A DNA stretch of 38,460 nt from an uncultured Bacilli bacterium. Its GTDB lineage: Bacteria > Bacillota_I > Bacilli_A > RF39 > UBA660. The notes under the pieces are model-generated. The model saw only the letters and a list, made by a program, of their open reading frames with translations. It was not told the origin of the DNA and searched no databases. Of this stretch, positions 15,616-24,740 are shown one piece after another. The stretch spans positions 1-38,460 of the forward strand of contig CALVVB010000006.1 of the NCBI GenBank assembly GCA_944363735.1, given 5' to 3'. The number at the start of each line of letters is the position of its first letter. Positions within the stretch are counted from its first letter, which is position 1. The position numbers and the translations under genes were made by a program.

Positions 15616-18600
15616 ATGGACAGCAAGTTAAATTTGTTTTTAGAAAAAATTAATCTAAATAAAGATTATTTTGATTTTTTTAAAAATTCTACTTTAGATA
15701 AAATAGTTGTTAATAAAAATAGAAAAAGTTTTTTAGTTAAAATAACTATAGATAAGTATTTGCCTAAAGATATATTATCTAACTTAATAGAAAATAAGCA
15801 CTTATTTTCTCCTGATTTAACATATAATTTTACTGTTAGAAATCCTGATAATAAAATACTATTAGATTATTATCCTTATTTTTTAGATATCTTAAAAGAA
15901 AGAGATAAAATAAAATTAATTGATGTTTATAAAGATTCTTTGGTTTATGAAGATGATACATTGAGATTTATCGCCTATAATAAAAAAGAAGAAGATAGAT
16001 TAAAAGAAATAACTAATGATATAAATAACTTCTATCATAATATAGGATTTAATGACTATATACCAATTATTTTGAGAGAAGATAACATAATTGAAGAAAT
16101 AAGTAATGAACTTTCTAATGTTGTTATTCCTGAGCCTATTAAGACGGATGTTATTAAAGAAGAATCTAAACGTTATAATAACAGTGGTACTCCTAGAAGA
16201 AGAAAAAGTACTGATGAAGGATGTATTTTAGGTAAAACTATTGATTGTGAATCTATTAAGATGAGTTTATTATTAGGTGAAGATAATGATGTAACTGTAG
16301 AAGGATATATTTTTGGTACAGATTATTTTGAGTCTAATAAAACTAACTTTAAGATTATTACTTTAAAAATAACAGATGAAACAGATAGTATTGCCTGTAA
16401 AGTGTTTTGTAATGAAGATGAAGAGTATGTTAGACTTTGTAAAACTTTAAAAGTAGGAACATGGCTTAAGATTAGAGGATATACAAAAATAGATTCTTTT
16501 GCTAAAGATGAGTTAGTACTTAATGCTAGGGATATTATGCCTGTAGAACATGTTGAAGAAGAAATTACTGATGATGCTAAAGAAAAAAGAGTAGAACTCC
16601 ATGCTCATACGATGATGAGTCAAATGGATGGAGTAGCAGATGAAGTAAAACTAGTTAAACAGGCGATGAAGTGGGGACACAAAGCTATTGCAATAACAGA
16701 TCATAATGGTGTTCAAGCTTTCCCCCATGTTTACAATCTAGTAAGAGATTATAATAAAGGTAAAGAAGAAAAAGATCAATTTAAAGCAATATATGGAACA
16801 GAACTTGTAATGGTAGATGATAATGTAGATATAGTTATTAGACCTAATGATGGTAAATTACTAGATCAGACTTATGTTGTTTTTGACTTTGAAACTACAG
16901 GATTTAATGCCGGTGGTGCTGACTCTATTATTGAAATTGGTGCAGTTAAGATGAAAGGTGGAGAAATCCTTGAGCGTTATGATGAGTTAATTAATCCAGG
17001 AAGACCTTTACCTGCTAAAATAACAGAGATAACTAATATAACAGACTTAATGTTAGAAGATAAAGACAATGAAGAGAATGCTGTTAAAAGATTTATTGAA
17101 TGGTTTGGTGACTTACCTATGGTTGCCCATAATGCTAAGTTCGATGTTTCTTTCTTAGAGATGGCTTATAAAAAATATAATCTAGGTGAGTTTAAGAATC
17201 CTGTTATCGATACCCTAGAATTATCAAGAACCCTAGATAATAACTATGCTCGTCATGGTCTATCTGCCTTAGTTAAAAGATATAATGTTCCATGGGATGA
17301 AGAGAGTCATCATAGAGGAGATTATGATGCTGAAGGTACTTCTTTAGTCCTATACAAAATGTTAGAGAAACTAGATAGTAGAAATATAGAGACAATGGAA
17401 CAACTTTCAAATATAGTAGATTCTAAAGAGATGTATAAATATGGTAATACTAATCATATTAATATTCTTGCTTTAAATAAAAAAGGACTAAAGAACTTAT
17501 TTAAAATAGTATCTTTTGCCAATACTACATATCTTCATAAAACGCCAAGAATACCAAGAAGTATTATTAATGAATATAGAGATGGTTTACTTATTGGTAG
17601 TGGTTGTTATGAGTCTGAAGTATTTAAACAAGCTAGTAGCAAGAGTGAAGAGGAACTATCTAATATTATTAGATTTTATGATTATGTTGAAGTACAGCCG
17701 CCAGAGTGTTATTCTCATTTAGTAGAAACAGGTGACTTTGCAAATGAGGGTGAAGTAATTAGTAATATTAATAAGATTATTAATACAACTATTGATGCTG
17801 GTAAATTGATTGTTGCAACAGGAGATGTTCATCACCTAACAAGAGAAGATAAAATATATAGAGAAATCATTGTTAATCAAAAAGTACCAGGAGGAGGACG
17901 TCATCCTCTAGCAAGAGGTGGTATTAAAAACATTCCATCAAATCACTTCAGGACAACAACAGAGATGCTAGAAGATTTCTCATTCTTAGATGAAGAAACA
18001 AGAAAACTAATAGTTATAGATAATCCTAAAAAAATCGCTGATATGACAGAAATTATAGAAGTTATTATTGAAACAGGAGGAATACCTTTTTCTCCTAAAA
18101 TTGATAGTAGTGTTGAAACTGTTACAGAGTTAGTCTTTACAAAAGCTAGTGATATGTATGGAGATCCTTTACCATATAATATTGAAGAACGGATTAGTAC
18201 AGAGTTATATGGGGATGGTGTTTATAAAGCTGTAGAAGCTAAATTAAAAAGAGAAGAACCTAATCTAAGTGAAGATGAGTTTAAGAAGAAGTTATTCGCT
18301 AACTTACATAATACTCTTTTAAAAGGCTTTGATGAAGTAAAGAAAGTAATAAAAGAAAATCTTAAAATAACTGACCCTGATATAACCGATGAAGACTTAG
18401 AGAAAACTCTTAAAAAGAATTTAGGTGGTGTCATCGGTGGTGGTTTTGATGTTATTTATCTAATCGCTCAAAAGTTAGTTAAACATTCTAATGATGATGG
18501 TTATATCGTTGGTTCAAGGGGTTCTGTTGGTTCATCTTTTGTGGCTACAATGATGGGGATAACAGAAGTAAATCCTCTTCCTGCTCATTATTTATGTCGT

Positions 18601-20226
18601 AATAAAGAATGTAAGTATTCAGAGTTTAGTAATGAAGATGGCGAAGCTTATGGGAAAGACTATCCATCAGGCTATGACTTGCCAGATAAAAATTGTCCTA
18701 AATGTGGAAAACCTTTAGGTAAAGAGGGACAAGATATGCCATTTGCAACTTTCCTAGGTTTCAATGCTGATAAAGTTCCTGATATCGATCTTAACTTCTC
18801 TGGAGAATATCAATGGAAAGCTCATGAATATACGAAAGTACTATTTGGTGTTGACAATGTATATAGAGCAGGTACCATTGGTACTGTCGCTGAAAAAACG
18901 GCTTATGGTTATGTTAGGGGTTACTTTGAAGAACATGGTATTATAGGAAAAAGAAGTACAGAAATTGAAAGACTTGCAAAAGGATGTACTGGTGTAAAAA
19001 GAACGACTGGACAACATCCTGGTGGTATTGTTGTTATACCAGGTTATATGGATGTCTTTGATTTTACACCGTTCCAGTATCCTGCTGATGATAATACGTC
19101 ACTTTGGAGAACAACTCACTTTGATTACCATGCTATTGATCAAGATGTTTTAAAACTTGACATACTAGGTCACGATGATCCTACCGTTTTAAGGATGTTA
19201 CAAGACCTATCAGGTATTGATATTACAACACTACCAATGGACGATAAAAAAATATTTTCTATTCTATCAAGTCCAGAAGCTTTAGGGGTAAAAGAAGAAG
19301 ATATTCTTTGTCCAACTGGAACCCTTGGATTACCTGAACTTGGAACAAGATTTGTTATTAATATGTTAGTTGAAACTAAACCTTCAACTTTTGCTGAACT
19401 AGTTAAAATATCAGGATTATCGCACGGTACTGATGTTTGGGCAGGTAATGCTAGTGAATTAATTAGAAATAATATTGTTCCTTTTAAAGATGTTATTGGT
19501 TGTCGTGATGATATTATGGTTAACTTAATGAATTGGGGAATGAAACCTATTAGAGCCTTTAAAATAATGGAACATGTTAGAAAAGGTAAAGCTAGTAAAG
19601 ACCCTGAAACATGGAAGGGCATGGTTGAAGAGATGAAAGCTGCTAACGTTCCAGAATGGTATATAGAGTCATGTCATAAAATAAAATACATGTTCCCAAA
19701 AGCCCATGCTTGTGCCTATGTTATGAGTGCTATTAGAATCGCTTGGTTTAAAGTCTATAAACCATTATTCTACTATGCAGCCTTCTTCTCAATTAGAGTA
19801 GATGATTATGATATAGAAACTATGATAAAAGGCTATAATGCTATTAAAACAAGATATGAAGACTTAATGGCTAAAGGCTTTGAAGTTACTAATAAAGAGT
19901 CTAATATCATAGATTCCCTTCATGTTGCCCTAGAAGCGACGGCACGTGGAATTAAATTTGCACCAATTTCTTTAGAGAAAAGTGATGCGACAAGGTTTGT
20001 TGTTGATACTGAACATGAAAATACTTTAATACCACCATTTAAAACTATCGATGGTCTAGGTTTAACAGTTGCAAAGACTATAGTGGAAGCAAGAGAAAAC
20101 GGACCATTCCTAAGCAAAGAAGATTTACAAAAACGTGGTAAAGTATCAAAGACCTTAACAGATAAAATGACTGAGATGGGAATACTTAATGAATTACCTG
20201 ATTCAAATCAGTTAAGCTTGTTTTAA
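15616..20226 (+). CDS. polC: DNA polymerase III alpha subunit PolC (Gram-positive type)
   Basis: The replicative DNA polymerase with built-in proofreading. 1536 residues, slightly longer than Bacillus PolC. Domain order: an N-terminal domain, an OB fold (about 215-310), a PHP domain (HAHTMMSQMDG near 330) split by an inserted DEDD 3'-5' exonuclease (VVFDFETTGFNAGG near 424), then the polymerase core. A zinc finger is seen at about 994-1030 (CRNKEC... CPKC). The catalytic Asp pair is in PDIDLNFSG (D1056, D1058). Helix-hairpin-helix elements follow, and the C-terminus ends LSLF, a clamp-binding-like tail. SD AAGGAG. It is on the same strand as most genes. Confidence 0.98.
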   Translation: MDSKLNLFLEKINLNKDYFDFFKNSTLDKIVVNKNRKSFLVKITIDKYLPKDILSNLIENKHLFSPDLTYNFTVRNPDNKILLDYYPYFLDILKERDKIKLIDVYKDSLVYEDDTLRFIAYNKKEEDRLKEITNDINNFYHNIGFNDYIPIILREDNIIEEISNELSNVVIPEPIKTDVIKEESKRYNNSGTPRRRKSTDEGCILGKTIDCESIKMSLLLGEDNDVTVEGYIFGTDYFESNKTNFKIITLKITDETDSIACKVFCNEDEEYVRLCKTLKVGTWLKIRGYTKIDSFAKDELVLNARDIMPVEHVEEEITDDAKEKRVELHAHTMMSQMDGVADEVKLVKQAMKWGHKAIAITDHNGVQAFPHVYNLVRDYNKGKEEKDQFKAIYGTELVMVDDNVDIVIRPNDGKLLDQTYVVFDFETTGFNAGGADSIIEIGAVKMKGGEILERYDELINPGRPLPAKITEITNITDLMLEDKDNEENAVKRFIEWFGDLPMVAHNAKFDVSFLEMAYKKYNLGEFKNPVIDTLELSRTLDNNYARHGLSALVKRYNVPWDEESHHRGDYDAEGTSLVLYKMLEKLDSRNIETMEQLSNIVDSKEMYKYGNTNHINILALNKKGLKNLFKIVSFANTTYLHKTPRIPRSIINEYRDGLLIGSGCYESEVFKQASSKSEEELSNIIRFYDYVEVQPPECYSHLVETGDFANEGEVISNINKIINTTIDAGKLIVATGDVHHLTREDKIYREIIVNQKVPGGGRHPLARGGIKNIPSNHFRTTTEMLEDFSFLDEETRKLIVIDNPKKIADMTEIIEVIIETGGIPFSPKIDSSVETVTELVFTKASDMYGDPLPYNIEERISTELYGDGVYKAVEAKLKREEPNLSEDEFKKKLFANLHNTLLKGFDEVKKVIKENLKITDPDITDEDLEKTLKKNLGGVIGGGFDVIYLIAQKLVKHSNDDGYIVGSRGSVGSSFVATMMGITEVNPLPAHYLCRNKECKYSEFSNEDGEAYGKDYPSGYDLPDKNCPKCGKPLGKEGQDMPFATFLGFNADKVPDIDLNFSGEYQWKAHEYTKVLFGVDNVYRAGTIGTVAEKTAYGYVRGYFEEHGIIGKRSTEIERLAKGCTGVKRTTGQHPGGIVVIPGYMDVFDFTPFQYPADDNTSLWRTTHFDYHAIDQDVLKLDILGHDDPTVLRMLQDLSGIDITTLPMDDKKIFSILSSPEALGVKEEDILCPTGTLGLPELGTRFVINMLVETKPSTFAELVKISGLSHGTDVWAGNASELIRNNIVPFKDVIGCRDDIMVNLMNWGMKPIRAFKIMEHVRKGKASKDPETWKGMVEEMKAANVPEWYIESCHKIKYMFPKAHACAYVMSAIRIAWFKVYKPLFYYAAFFSIRVDDYDIETMIKGYNAIKTRYEDLMAKGFEVTNKESNIIDSLHVALEATARGIKFAPISLEKSDATRFVVDTEHENTLIPPFKTIDGLGLTVAKTIVEARENGPFLSKEDLQKRGKVSKTLTDKMTEMGILNELPDSNQLSLF

Positions 20227-20255
20227 TTGACAAAGTAAGAAAGAAGTGCTATAAT
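20227..20255 (+). promoter_or_regulatory. Consensus promoter, copy 1 of a duplicated leader
   Basis: Perfect TTGACA (20227-20232), 17-bp spacer and perfect TATAAT (20250-20255) preceded by TGC. It starts 1 bp after the polC stop. The spacer and the 5' leader down to the SD are nearly identical to 21013-21072. Confidence 0.9.
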
Positions 20256-20288
20256 ACAGCTACATTCAATGAAGGGGGAATAATAATG
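20227..20288 (+). repeat. Promoter-leader repeat, copy 1
   Basis: About 55 bp running from the -35 through GCTACATTCAATG and AGGGGGAATAA to just before the start codon of the 20286 gene. It differs from copy 2 (21013-21076) at about five to six positions plus a small change in spacing before the ATG. Confidence 0.85.
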
Positions 20289-20933
20289 GAAAATTTAGAA
20301 TTAAATGAACAAAAATATAATAATGATATGATCACATTATCAAGAATTGGTTTTAGACCAATTTACACTAGTAAAGAGGATGCTTTCACTATTATGTATA
20401 GCGGTTTGACATCTTCAGTATGTTCTGTAGAACTTAATGGAGGTAACGTATCTCTTGATTTAGCTAGTCCATATCTTGAAACAAATAAGAAGACTGATAA
20501 TATTATGGATGTATTTACAGCTATTAAAGATATGGAACAAGCACCTGTTAGAGACCTAACAGTTGAAGATTTACCACTTTTATCTAGTAAAGAAGAAGAA
20601 CAAATAATGCCTGATAAAGATATTGCTACATATTTTAACTTTAAGGAAAATTATGATAGTTTATTAGGTATGGGTGATGAATACTGGACAAAAAGATTAT
20701 TAAGAGAAGCTGAAAATGAATTCGGACATGGTGCTATATTAGAAGGTGCCTTTGAAAGTCCTTCAATGATGGTAGAAGAATATGAGAGTTATGCTTCACA
20801 AAATAAGAAGGAAAAAGAAAGCCTACAAAAAATTAATAGATTAGGACAAATGCCATATGGAGTACAAACTTTAGTAGCTAATTCATTACAAGAAGATAAT
20901 GAAGTGACTGATGAAATTTCAAGAAGAAAATAA
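20286..20933 (+). CDS. Protein of unknown function, strongly promoted
   Basis: Not recognised. 215 residues, soluble, acidic, no signal peptide or membrane helix. The N-terminal half (about 1-80) looks alpha/beta (ITLSRIGFRPIYTSKEDAF, then a VELNGGNVSLDL strand pair). The C-terminal half is helical, with a charged tail ending EISRRK. It has a consensus promoter, an AGGGGGAATAA leader and a strong terminator, so it is a single-gene, probably highly expressed unit. Because the next transcription unit uses a copy of the same promoter and leader, the genes are likely to work under the same control. Confidence 0.75.
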   Translation: MENLELNEQKYNNDMITLSRIGFRPIYTSKEDAFTIMYSGLTSSVCSVELNGGNVSLDLASPYLETNKKTDNIMDVFTAIKDMEQAPVRDLTVEDLPLLSSKEEEQIMPDKDIATYFNFKENYDSLLGMGDEYWTKRLLREAENEFGHGAILEGAFESPSMMVEEYESYASQNKKEKESLQKINRLGQMPYGVQTLVANSLQEDNEVTDEISRRK

Positions 20934-20964
20934 ATCAAGTTCTCTATATTAATCAAAAATAATG

Positions 20965-21001
20965 ATGATATATGTAAAATCAATACATATATCATTTTTG
21001 T
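20965..21001 (+). terminator. Strong intrinsic terminator
   Basis: A 12-bp perfect stem (20965-20976 with 20984-20995), 7-nt loop, then TTTTGTT. It separates the 20286 gene from promoter copy 2. Confidence 0.85.
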
Positions 21002-21012
21002 TAGTATAAAAT

Positions 21013-21041
21013 TTGACAAAGTAACAAAAAAGTGCTATAAT
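21013..21041 (+). promoter_or_regulatory. Consensus promoter, copy 2 of the duplicated leader
   Basis: TTGACA (21013-21018), 17-bp spacer, TATAAT (21036-21041) preceded by TGC; near-identical to the promoter at 20227. Confidence 0.9.
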
Positions 21042-21076
21042 ATGGCTACATTCAATGGAGGGGGAATAAAAGAATG
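21013..21076 (+). repeat. Promoter-leader repeat, copy 2
   Basis: Second copy of the 55-bp promoter plus leader, with the same GGCTACATTCAATG-type transcript start region and a GGAGGGGGAATAA SD region. Confidence 0.85.
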
Positions 21077-21424
21077 GAAAAAGAAATTAGAACAGTGTTA
21101 GAAGGAAGTTATGCTGAATACGAAAAACGTACTGAAGAAAACAGAAAACTTATGGAGAACTATGCACGTGGTGTAGAAGAACTAAAAAAGAAAGGGTTGG
21201 AAGCTTGCGTAACAGAAAAAGTTTTTGAATCACAAGAATCTAAAGAAGAGTATGCCAATTATTTAATGAACATTCTGGATGGAAGTGCTCATGCATTAGC
21301 TGAAACACTTGATCCAGAAGGTTACGCAAACGGAGTATATGACGCTTTTGGCAATTTTCATTATAAAACTAAAGATGGTGGCTCAAATATGATAACACCA
21401 GAAGGTGCCATTTTAGAAAGATAG
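21074..21424 (+). CDS. Small protein of unknown function, strongly promoted
   Basis: Not recognised. 116 residues, soluble, acidic. The first about 75 residues are a charged helical region (RKLMENYARGVEELKKKG). The C-terminal part has a Gly/Asn-rich, strand-like segment (ANGVYDAFGNFHYKTKDGG). No membrane segment. It sits behind promoter copy 2, 37 nt before the laccase-domain gene, which lacks its own promoter but repeats the GGGGGAATAA SD region, so the two are an operon. Confidence 0.75.
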   Translation: MEKEIRTVLEGSYAEYEKRTEENRKLMENYARGVEELKKKGLEACVTEKVFESQESKEEYANYLMNILDGSAHALAETLDPEGYANGVYDAFGNFHYKTKDGGSNMITPEGAILER

Positions 21425-21460
21425 AAAATAATAATATAACTAATTAAGGGGGAATAAAGA

Positions 21461-22315
21461 ATGGAAAATTTAAATTTTAGAGAGAATGTTTTGAGAATAG
21501 GACATTATGATATTTATAAAAAAGGTTCTGCTAGTGTTAAAAATTTACGAATTTTAAATACTGGTAATAAATATGGTATTATGACTACTAAAGCTTGTTT
21601 TTATGAAGATGGAATGTCTTTTGATGATAGAAAGGCAATCTTTTTAGAACGTCGCAAAAAGGCTGCAGCAGATAATAAATATGCTTTTGACCCATATAAA
21701 TTTTATATGCCTATTCAAAATGGTGAAGGTAAAGCAGTAGAACTTACAAGAGAAATGGTAGAAGCCTATGAAGATGGTTGGGACTTAGATATTAAAGCTG
21801 ACATTTTAATTACAACTGATAAAATCCCAGGAGTAGTAGCTGGTTTCCCAGTTGCTGATTGTCCACTTCTTATAGCAAGTGATTTAAAAAATGGTATTAC
21901 TGCAACTGCTCATTGCGGTGCTGCAATGATTAATAATTATTTACCAATTAAAACTGTTGAAGCTCTACAAAGCATGTATAATAGTAAAAAAGAAGATATT
22001 TACATTTATATAGGCGCTCATGCAGGAAAAGACTGGTCTTATGATAGATATCCTGACTTTGCTACTGAAAAATTTTGGGAACAAACTGAAGCAGTTAAGC
22101 AAATAAAAGAAGATGATTTTAGAATTAATATGGATAGTGCATTACTTTATCAACTTTCTCCAGAGGAATATGAAACTTATATTATAAATACTGATAATAC
22201 TAGAACTAATCCAAATTATTATTCTAATAGTATTTATAATCATGGTAAAGGACCAGAAGATAAAAATGGTATGCATTTTGAAGGAGCATATTATCAAAAA
22301 ACAAAAAGACTGTAA
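21461..22315 (+). CDS. Divergent laccase-domain (YfiH/YlmD-like) protein
   Basis: 284 residues. The core (about 110-260) follows the pattern of the PF02578 family, which includes zinc-dependent adenosine/purine nucleoside phosphorylases of the FAMIN/YlmD type: ADILITTDKIPGVVAGFPVA, then DCPLL (C134), then ITATAHCGA (H151), then IGAHAG. Two of the three usual metal ligands, Cys and second His, are kept. The first His (QxHG motif) corresponds to QNGE here, giving N87. HAGW has become HCGA, and the late CT...F-S-R motif is NTDNTRTNPNYYSNS. Activity may be altered or lost. It is second in an operon with the 21074 gene and ends at a terminator. Family call moderate. Confidence 0.6.
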   Translation: MENLNFRENVLRIGHYDIYKKGSASVKNLRILNTGNKYGIMTTKACFYEDGMSFDDRKAIFLERRKKAAADNKYAFDPYKFYMPIQNGEGKAVELTREMVEAYEDGWDLDIKADILITTDKIPGVVAGFPVADCPLLIASDLKNGITATAHCGAAMINNYLPIKTVEALQSMYNSKKEDIYIYIGAHAGKDWSYDRYPDFATEKFWEQTEAVKQIKEDDFRINMDSALLYQLSPEEYETYIINTDNTRTNPNYYSNSIYNHGKGPEDKNGMHFEGAYYQKTKRL

Positions 22316-22350
22316 AAAAGAGTTAAAAATAAAAGACTCTTTTTTCTTTT
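22314..22350 (+). terminator. Intrinsic terminator
   Basis: AAAAAAGAGT (22314-22323) pairs with ACTCTTTTTT (22336-22345) across a 12-nt loop, with a T-rich tail. The first bases overlap the stop codon region of the laccase-domain gene. Confidence 0.8.
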
Positions 22351-22355
22351 TGTGA

Positions 22356-22361
22356 TATACT
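22356..22361 (+). promoter_or_regulatory. Possible extended -10 for the hydrolase-murF-ddl operon
   Basis: TGATATACT (22353-22361) fits an extended -10, 17 bp before the ATG at 22379. No convincing -35 is visible, because the upstream bases belong to the terminator. Confidence 0.4.
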
Positions 22362-22378
22362 TTTAACTAGGAGGAAGT

Positions 22379-23107
22379 ATGGAAAAGATTAACCTAGATA
22401 AAGTAAATTACATACAATATGGTAGTGCTAAAGGTAAAGATATTATTTTACTGCATGGTTGGGGACAAAATATTGAAATGATGGAACCACTTGGTAATCC
22501 GCTATCTTGTAAATATCATATTACAATATTAGATTTTCCTGGTTATGGAAAAAGTGATGAACCTGATGAAGTTTGGACAGTATCTGATTATGCCGAACTA
22601 GTTCATGAGTTAGTGAAAAAGTTAAAGATTAAGAAACCTACATTAATAGGACACTCTTTTGGAGGTAGAGTTGCTATAGTTTATGCTTCAAAGTATGAAG
22701 TAGATAGAGTAGTATTATTTGGAGCTCCTTGTGTTAGAACTAAAAAAGGATTAACTCTAAAAGAGAAAATGTTAAAGAAAGCAAAAACATTACCAGGTAT
22801 GGGTAAAATTGCAGAGATTGCTAAAAACTATATTGGTTCTGAAGATTATAAAAGTGCTACACCTAAAATGCGAGAAATCTTAGTTAAAACAGTTAATGAA
22901 GATTTATCTGATTATGCTAAAAAGATAACTGTTCCAACTCTTCTAGTATGGGGAGAGATGGATGAAGCAGCTCCACTTGAAGAAGCGAAACTCTTAGAAA
23001 ATTTACTTCAAGATGGTGCCTTAATTGTTCTACCAGGAACACATTATGCCTATCTTGAGAATTTGAGTAGGATTATAAATATTATAAATAATTTTATGGA
23101 GGGATAA
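22379..23107 (+). CDS. Alpha/beta hydrolase
   Basis: A 242-residue cytoplasmic serine hydrolase fold. The oxyanion region is LLHGWGQN (24-31), the nucleophile elbow GHSFGG (S93), the acid VWGEMDEAAP (D195) and the His PGTHYAYLEN (H222), so the triad is complete. A small cap lies at about 120-175. Its stop is 1 nt before the start of the murF-like gene, so it is first in an operon with murF and ddl. That context suggests a role tied to cell-wall precursors, but the substrate is unknown; esterase or thioesterase activity on an unrelated compound is equally possible. Confidence 0.9.
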   Translation: MEKINLDKVNYIQYGSAKGKDIILLHGWGQNIEMMEPLGNPLSCKYHITILDFPGYGKSDEPDEVWTVSDYAELVHELVKKLKIKKPTLIGHSFGGRVAIVYASKYEVDRVVLFGAPCVRTKKGLTLKEKMLKKAKTLPGMGKIAEIAKNYIGSEDYKSATPKMREILVKTVNEDLSDYAKKITVPTLLVWGEMDEAAPLEEAKLLENLLQDGALIVLPGTHYAYLENLSRIINIINNFMEG

Positions 23108-23108
23108 T

Positions 23109-24728
23109 ATGATTGAAATACTTTTAATTTTAGTTGCTATCATAGCAATTATCATAAAATCTAAAAAAAGTTTACATATGTTACAACAAAACTTATATAA
23201 TGAAAACAACCGTTATATTAAATGGGTTGTTAATAATAGTTCTAATTTCTTCTCACTAGAACTTTTAGCAGTACTTATAGTAGCAGTCGCTAATGTCTTC
23301 CTAATTAAAGAGGATACTATAAGCTTAATCTTAAATATTATTGCTATACTTTTATATATTATTTATATCTATAAATTTAGAAAAGACTTAAAGAATGAAC
23401 AAGTAAAGAAACCTTTAGTAATAACTGCAAGAGTAAAAAGATTAATTGCAACTACAACAATATTACATTTAATACCAATAGTATTAATTATTATATATAG
23501 AGATAATCTATTAATTAGTCATTTCTTAATCTTTATCTTTATACTTTTTGCCTATTTAAATACTTTTATAATCCTACTAGCAAACTTTATTAACAAATAT
23601 ACTTTAGAAAAATATGTATATCATCATTTCAAGAGTATGGCTGTTAAAAAGTTAAAGAGTATGCCTAACTTAAAAGTTATCGGTGTAACAGGTAGTTATG
23701 GTAAGACAAGTAGTAAGAATATTCTAGCAGACATATTAAATATTAAATATGCAACGCTACCAACACCACGTAACTTAAATACTCCTTATGGTTTAATTAT
23801 TACTATTAATAATCACTTAGATAAATTTACAGAAGTATTTATCGCTGAAATGGGTGCCTATGTTAGAGGAGAAATTAAAGATTTATGTAATTTAGTTCAT
23901 CCTAAATATGGTATCTTAACTCGCATTGGAACTGCTCACTTAGAAAGTTTTGGTAGTGAAGAAAATATAAGAAAGACAAAATTTGAACTTATTGAATCAT
24001 TACCACTTGATGGAGTAGGGGTACTTAATAGAGATGATCCTAAACAAGTAAGTTATGATTTAAAAAATAAATGTAAGATACTTTGGATAGGTATCGATGA
24101 AAAAGATGTAGATGTTCATGCTAGTAATATAAGATGTTCTAGTGTTGGAACTACCTTTGATGTAACATTTAAAGGTGATAAGAAAAAATATGAGTTTGAA
24201 ACTAAACTATTAGGTAAACATAACGTTTATAATATTCTAGCAGGACTTGCTTTAGGACGTGAATTTGGCATATCAATTCCTAAACTACAGCAAGCGGTTA
24301 GAAATGTTAAACAAGTAGAACATAGACTAGAACTTAAGAAGATGGGTTACTTCTATCAAATAGATGATGCTTATAATTCAAATCCAGTAGGTGCTAAGAG
24401 TGCTTTAGAAGTTTTATCTATGATGCCAGGACTAAAAATAGTAGTAACACCAGGTATGATAGAGTTAGGTGATAAAGAAGAAGAACTTAATAAAGAGTTT
24501 GGAAAGCAAATCGCTACTATTTCTAAAGCAGACTATGTAGTTCTAATTGGTGAGAAGAGAACTAAACCTATTAAAGAAGGATTAAAAGAAGCTAAATATA
24601 ATATGGATAATTTAATTGTTTACAATGATGTCAAAGAAGCATATAATTTTATAAGAGGTATAAAAACAAAGAAAGAAATCTATGCCTTATTTGAAAATGA
24701 TTTACCTGATACATATAATGAAAAGTAG
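23109..24728 (+). CDS. murF: MurF-type Mur ligase with an N-terminal membrane domain
   Basis: Adds D-Ala-D-Ala to UDP-MurNAc-tripeptide, using ATP, in peptidoglycan precursor synthesis. Residues about 185-539 are the Mur-ligase ATPase core and C-terminal domain: P-loop GVTGSYGKTS (192-201), AEMGAYVRGEIK (the MurF motif), RIGTAHLESFGS, LNRDDP, and DDAYNSNPVG. Residues about 1-165 hold around five membrane helices (for example 2-16, 50-66, 71-88, 113-130, 137-160). These stand where MurF normally has its soluble substrate-binding domain. At 539 residues it is about 90 longer than usual. Directly upstream of ddl, which makes its dipeptide substrate. An alternative is a relative acting on a lipid-linked substrate. 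Confidence 0.85.
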   Translation: MIEILLILVAIIAIIIKSKKSLHMLQQNLYNENNRYIKWVVNNSSNFFSLELLAVLIVAVANVFLIKEDTISLILNIIAILLYIIYIYKFRKDLKNEQVKKPLVITARVKRLIATTTILHLIPIVLIIIYRDNLLISHFLIFIFILFAYLNTFIILLANFINKYTLEKYVYHHFKSMAVKKLKSMPNLKVIGVTGSYGKTSSKNILADILNIKYATLPTPRNLNTPYGLIITINNHLDKFTEVFIAEMGAYVRGEIKDLCNLVHPKYGILTRIGTAHLESFGSEENIRKTKFELIESLPLDGVGVLNRDDPKQVSYDLKNKCKILWIGIDEKDVDVHASNIRCSSVGTTFDVTFKGDKKKYEFETKLLGKHNVYNILAGLALGREFGISIPKLQQAVRNVKQVEHRLELKKMGYFYQIDDAYNSNPVGAKSALEVLSMMPGLKIVVTPGMIELGDKEEELNKEFGKQIATISKADYVVLIGEKRTKPIKEGLKEAKYNMDNLIVYNDVKEAYNFIRGIKTKKEIYALFENDLPDTYNEK

Positions 24729-24740
24729 GAGGATGAAAAA

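Noticed and set aside
19170-19622. A 150-codon - strand frame inside polC
   Set aside because: It is antisense to a conserved polymerase region, has no SD or family match, and is explained by the codon pattern of polC.
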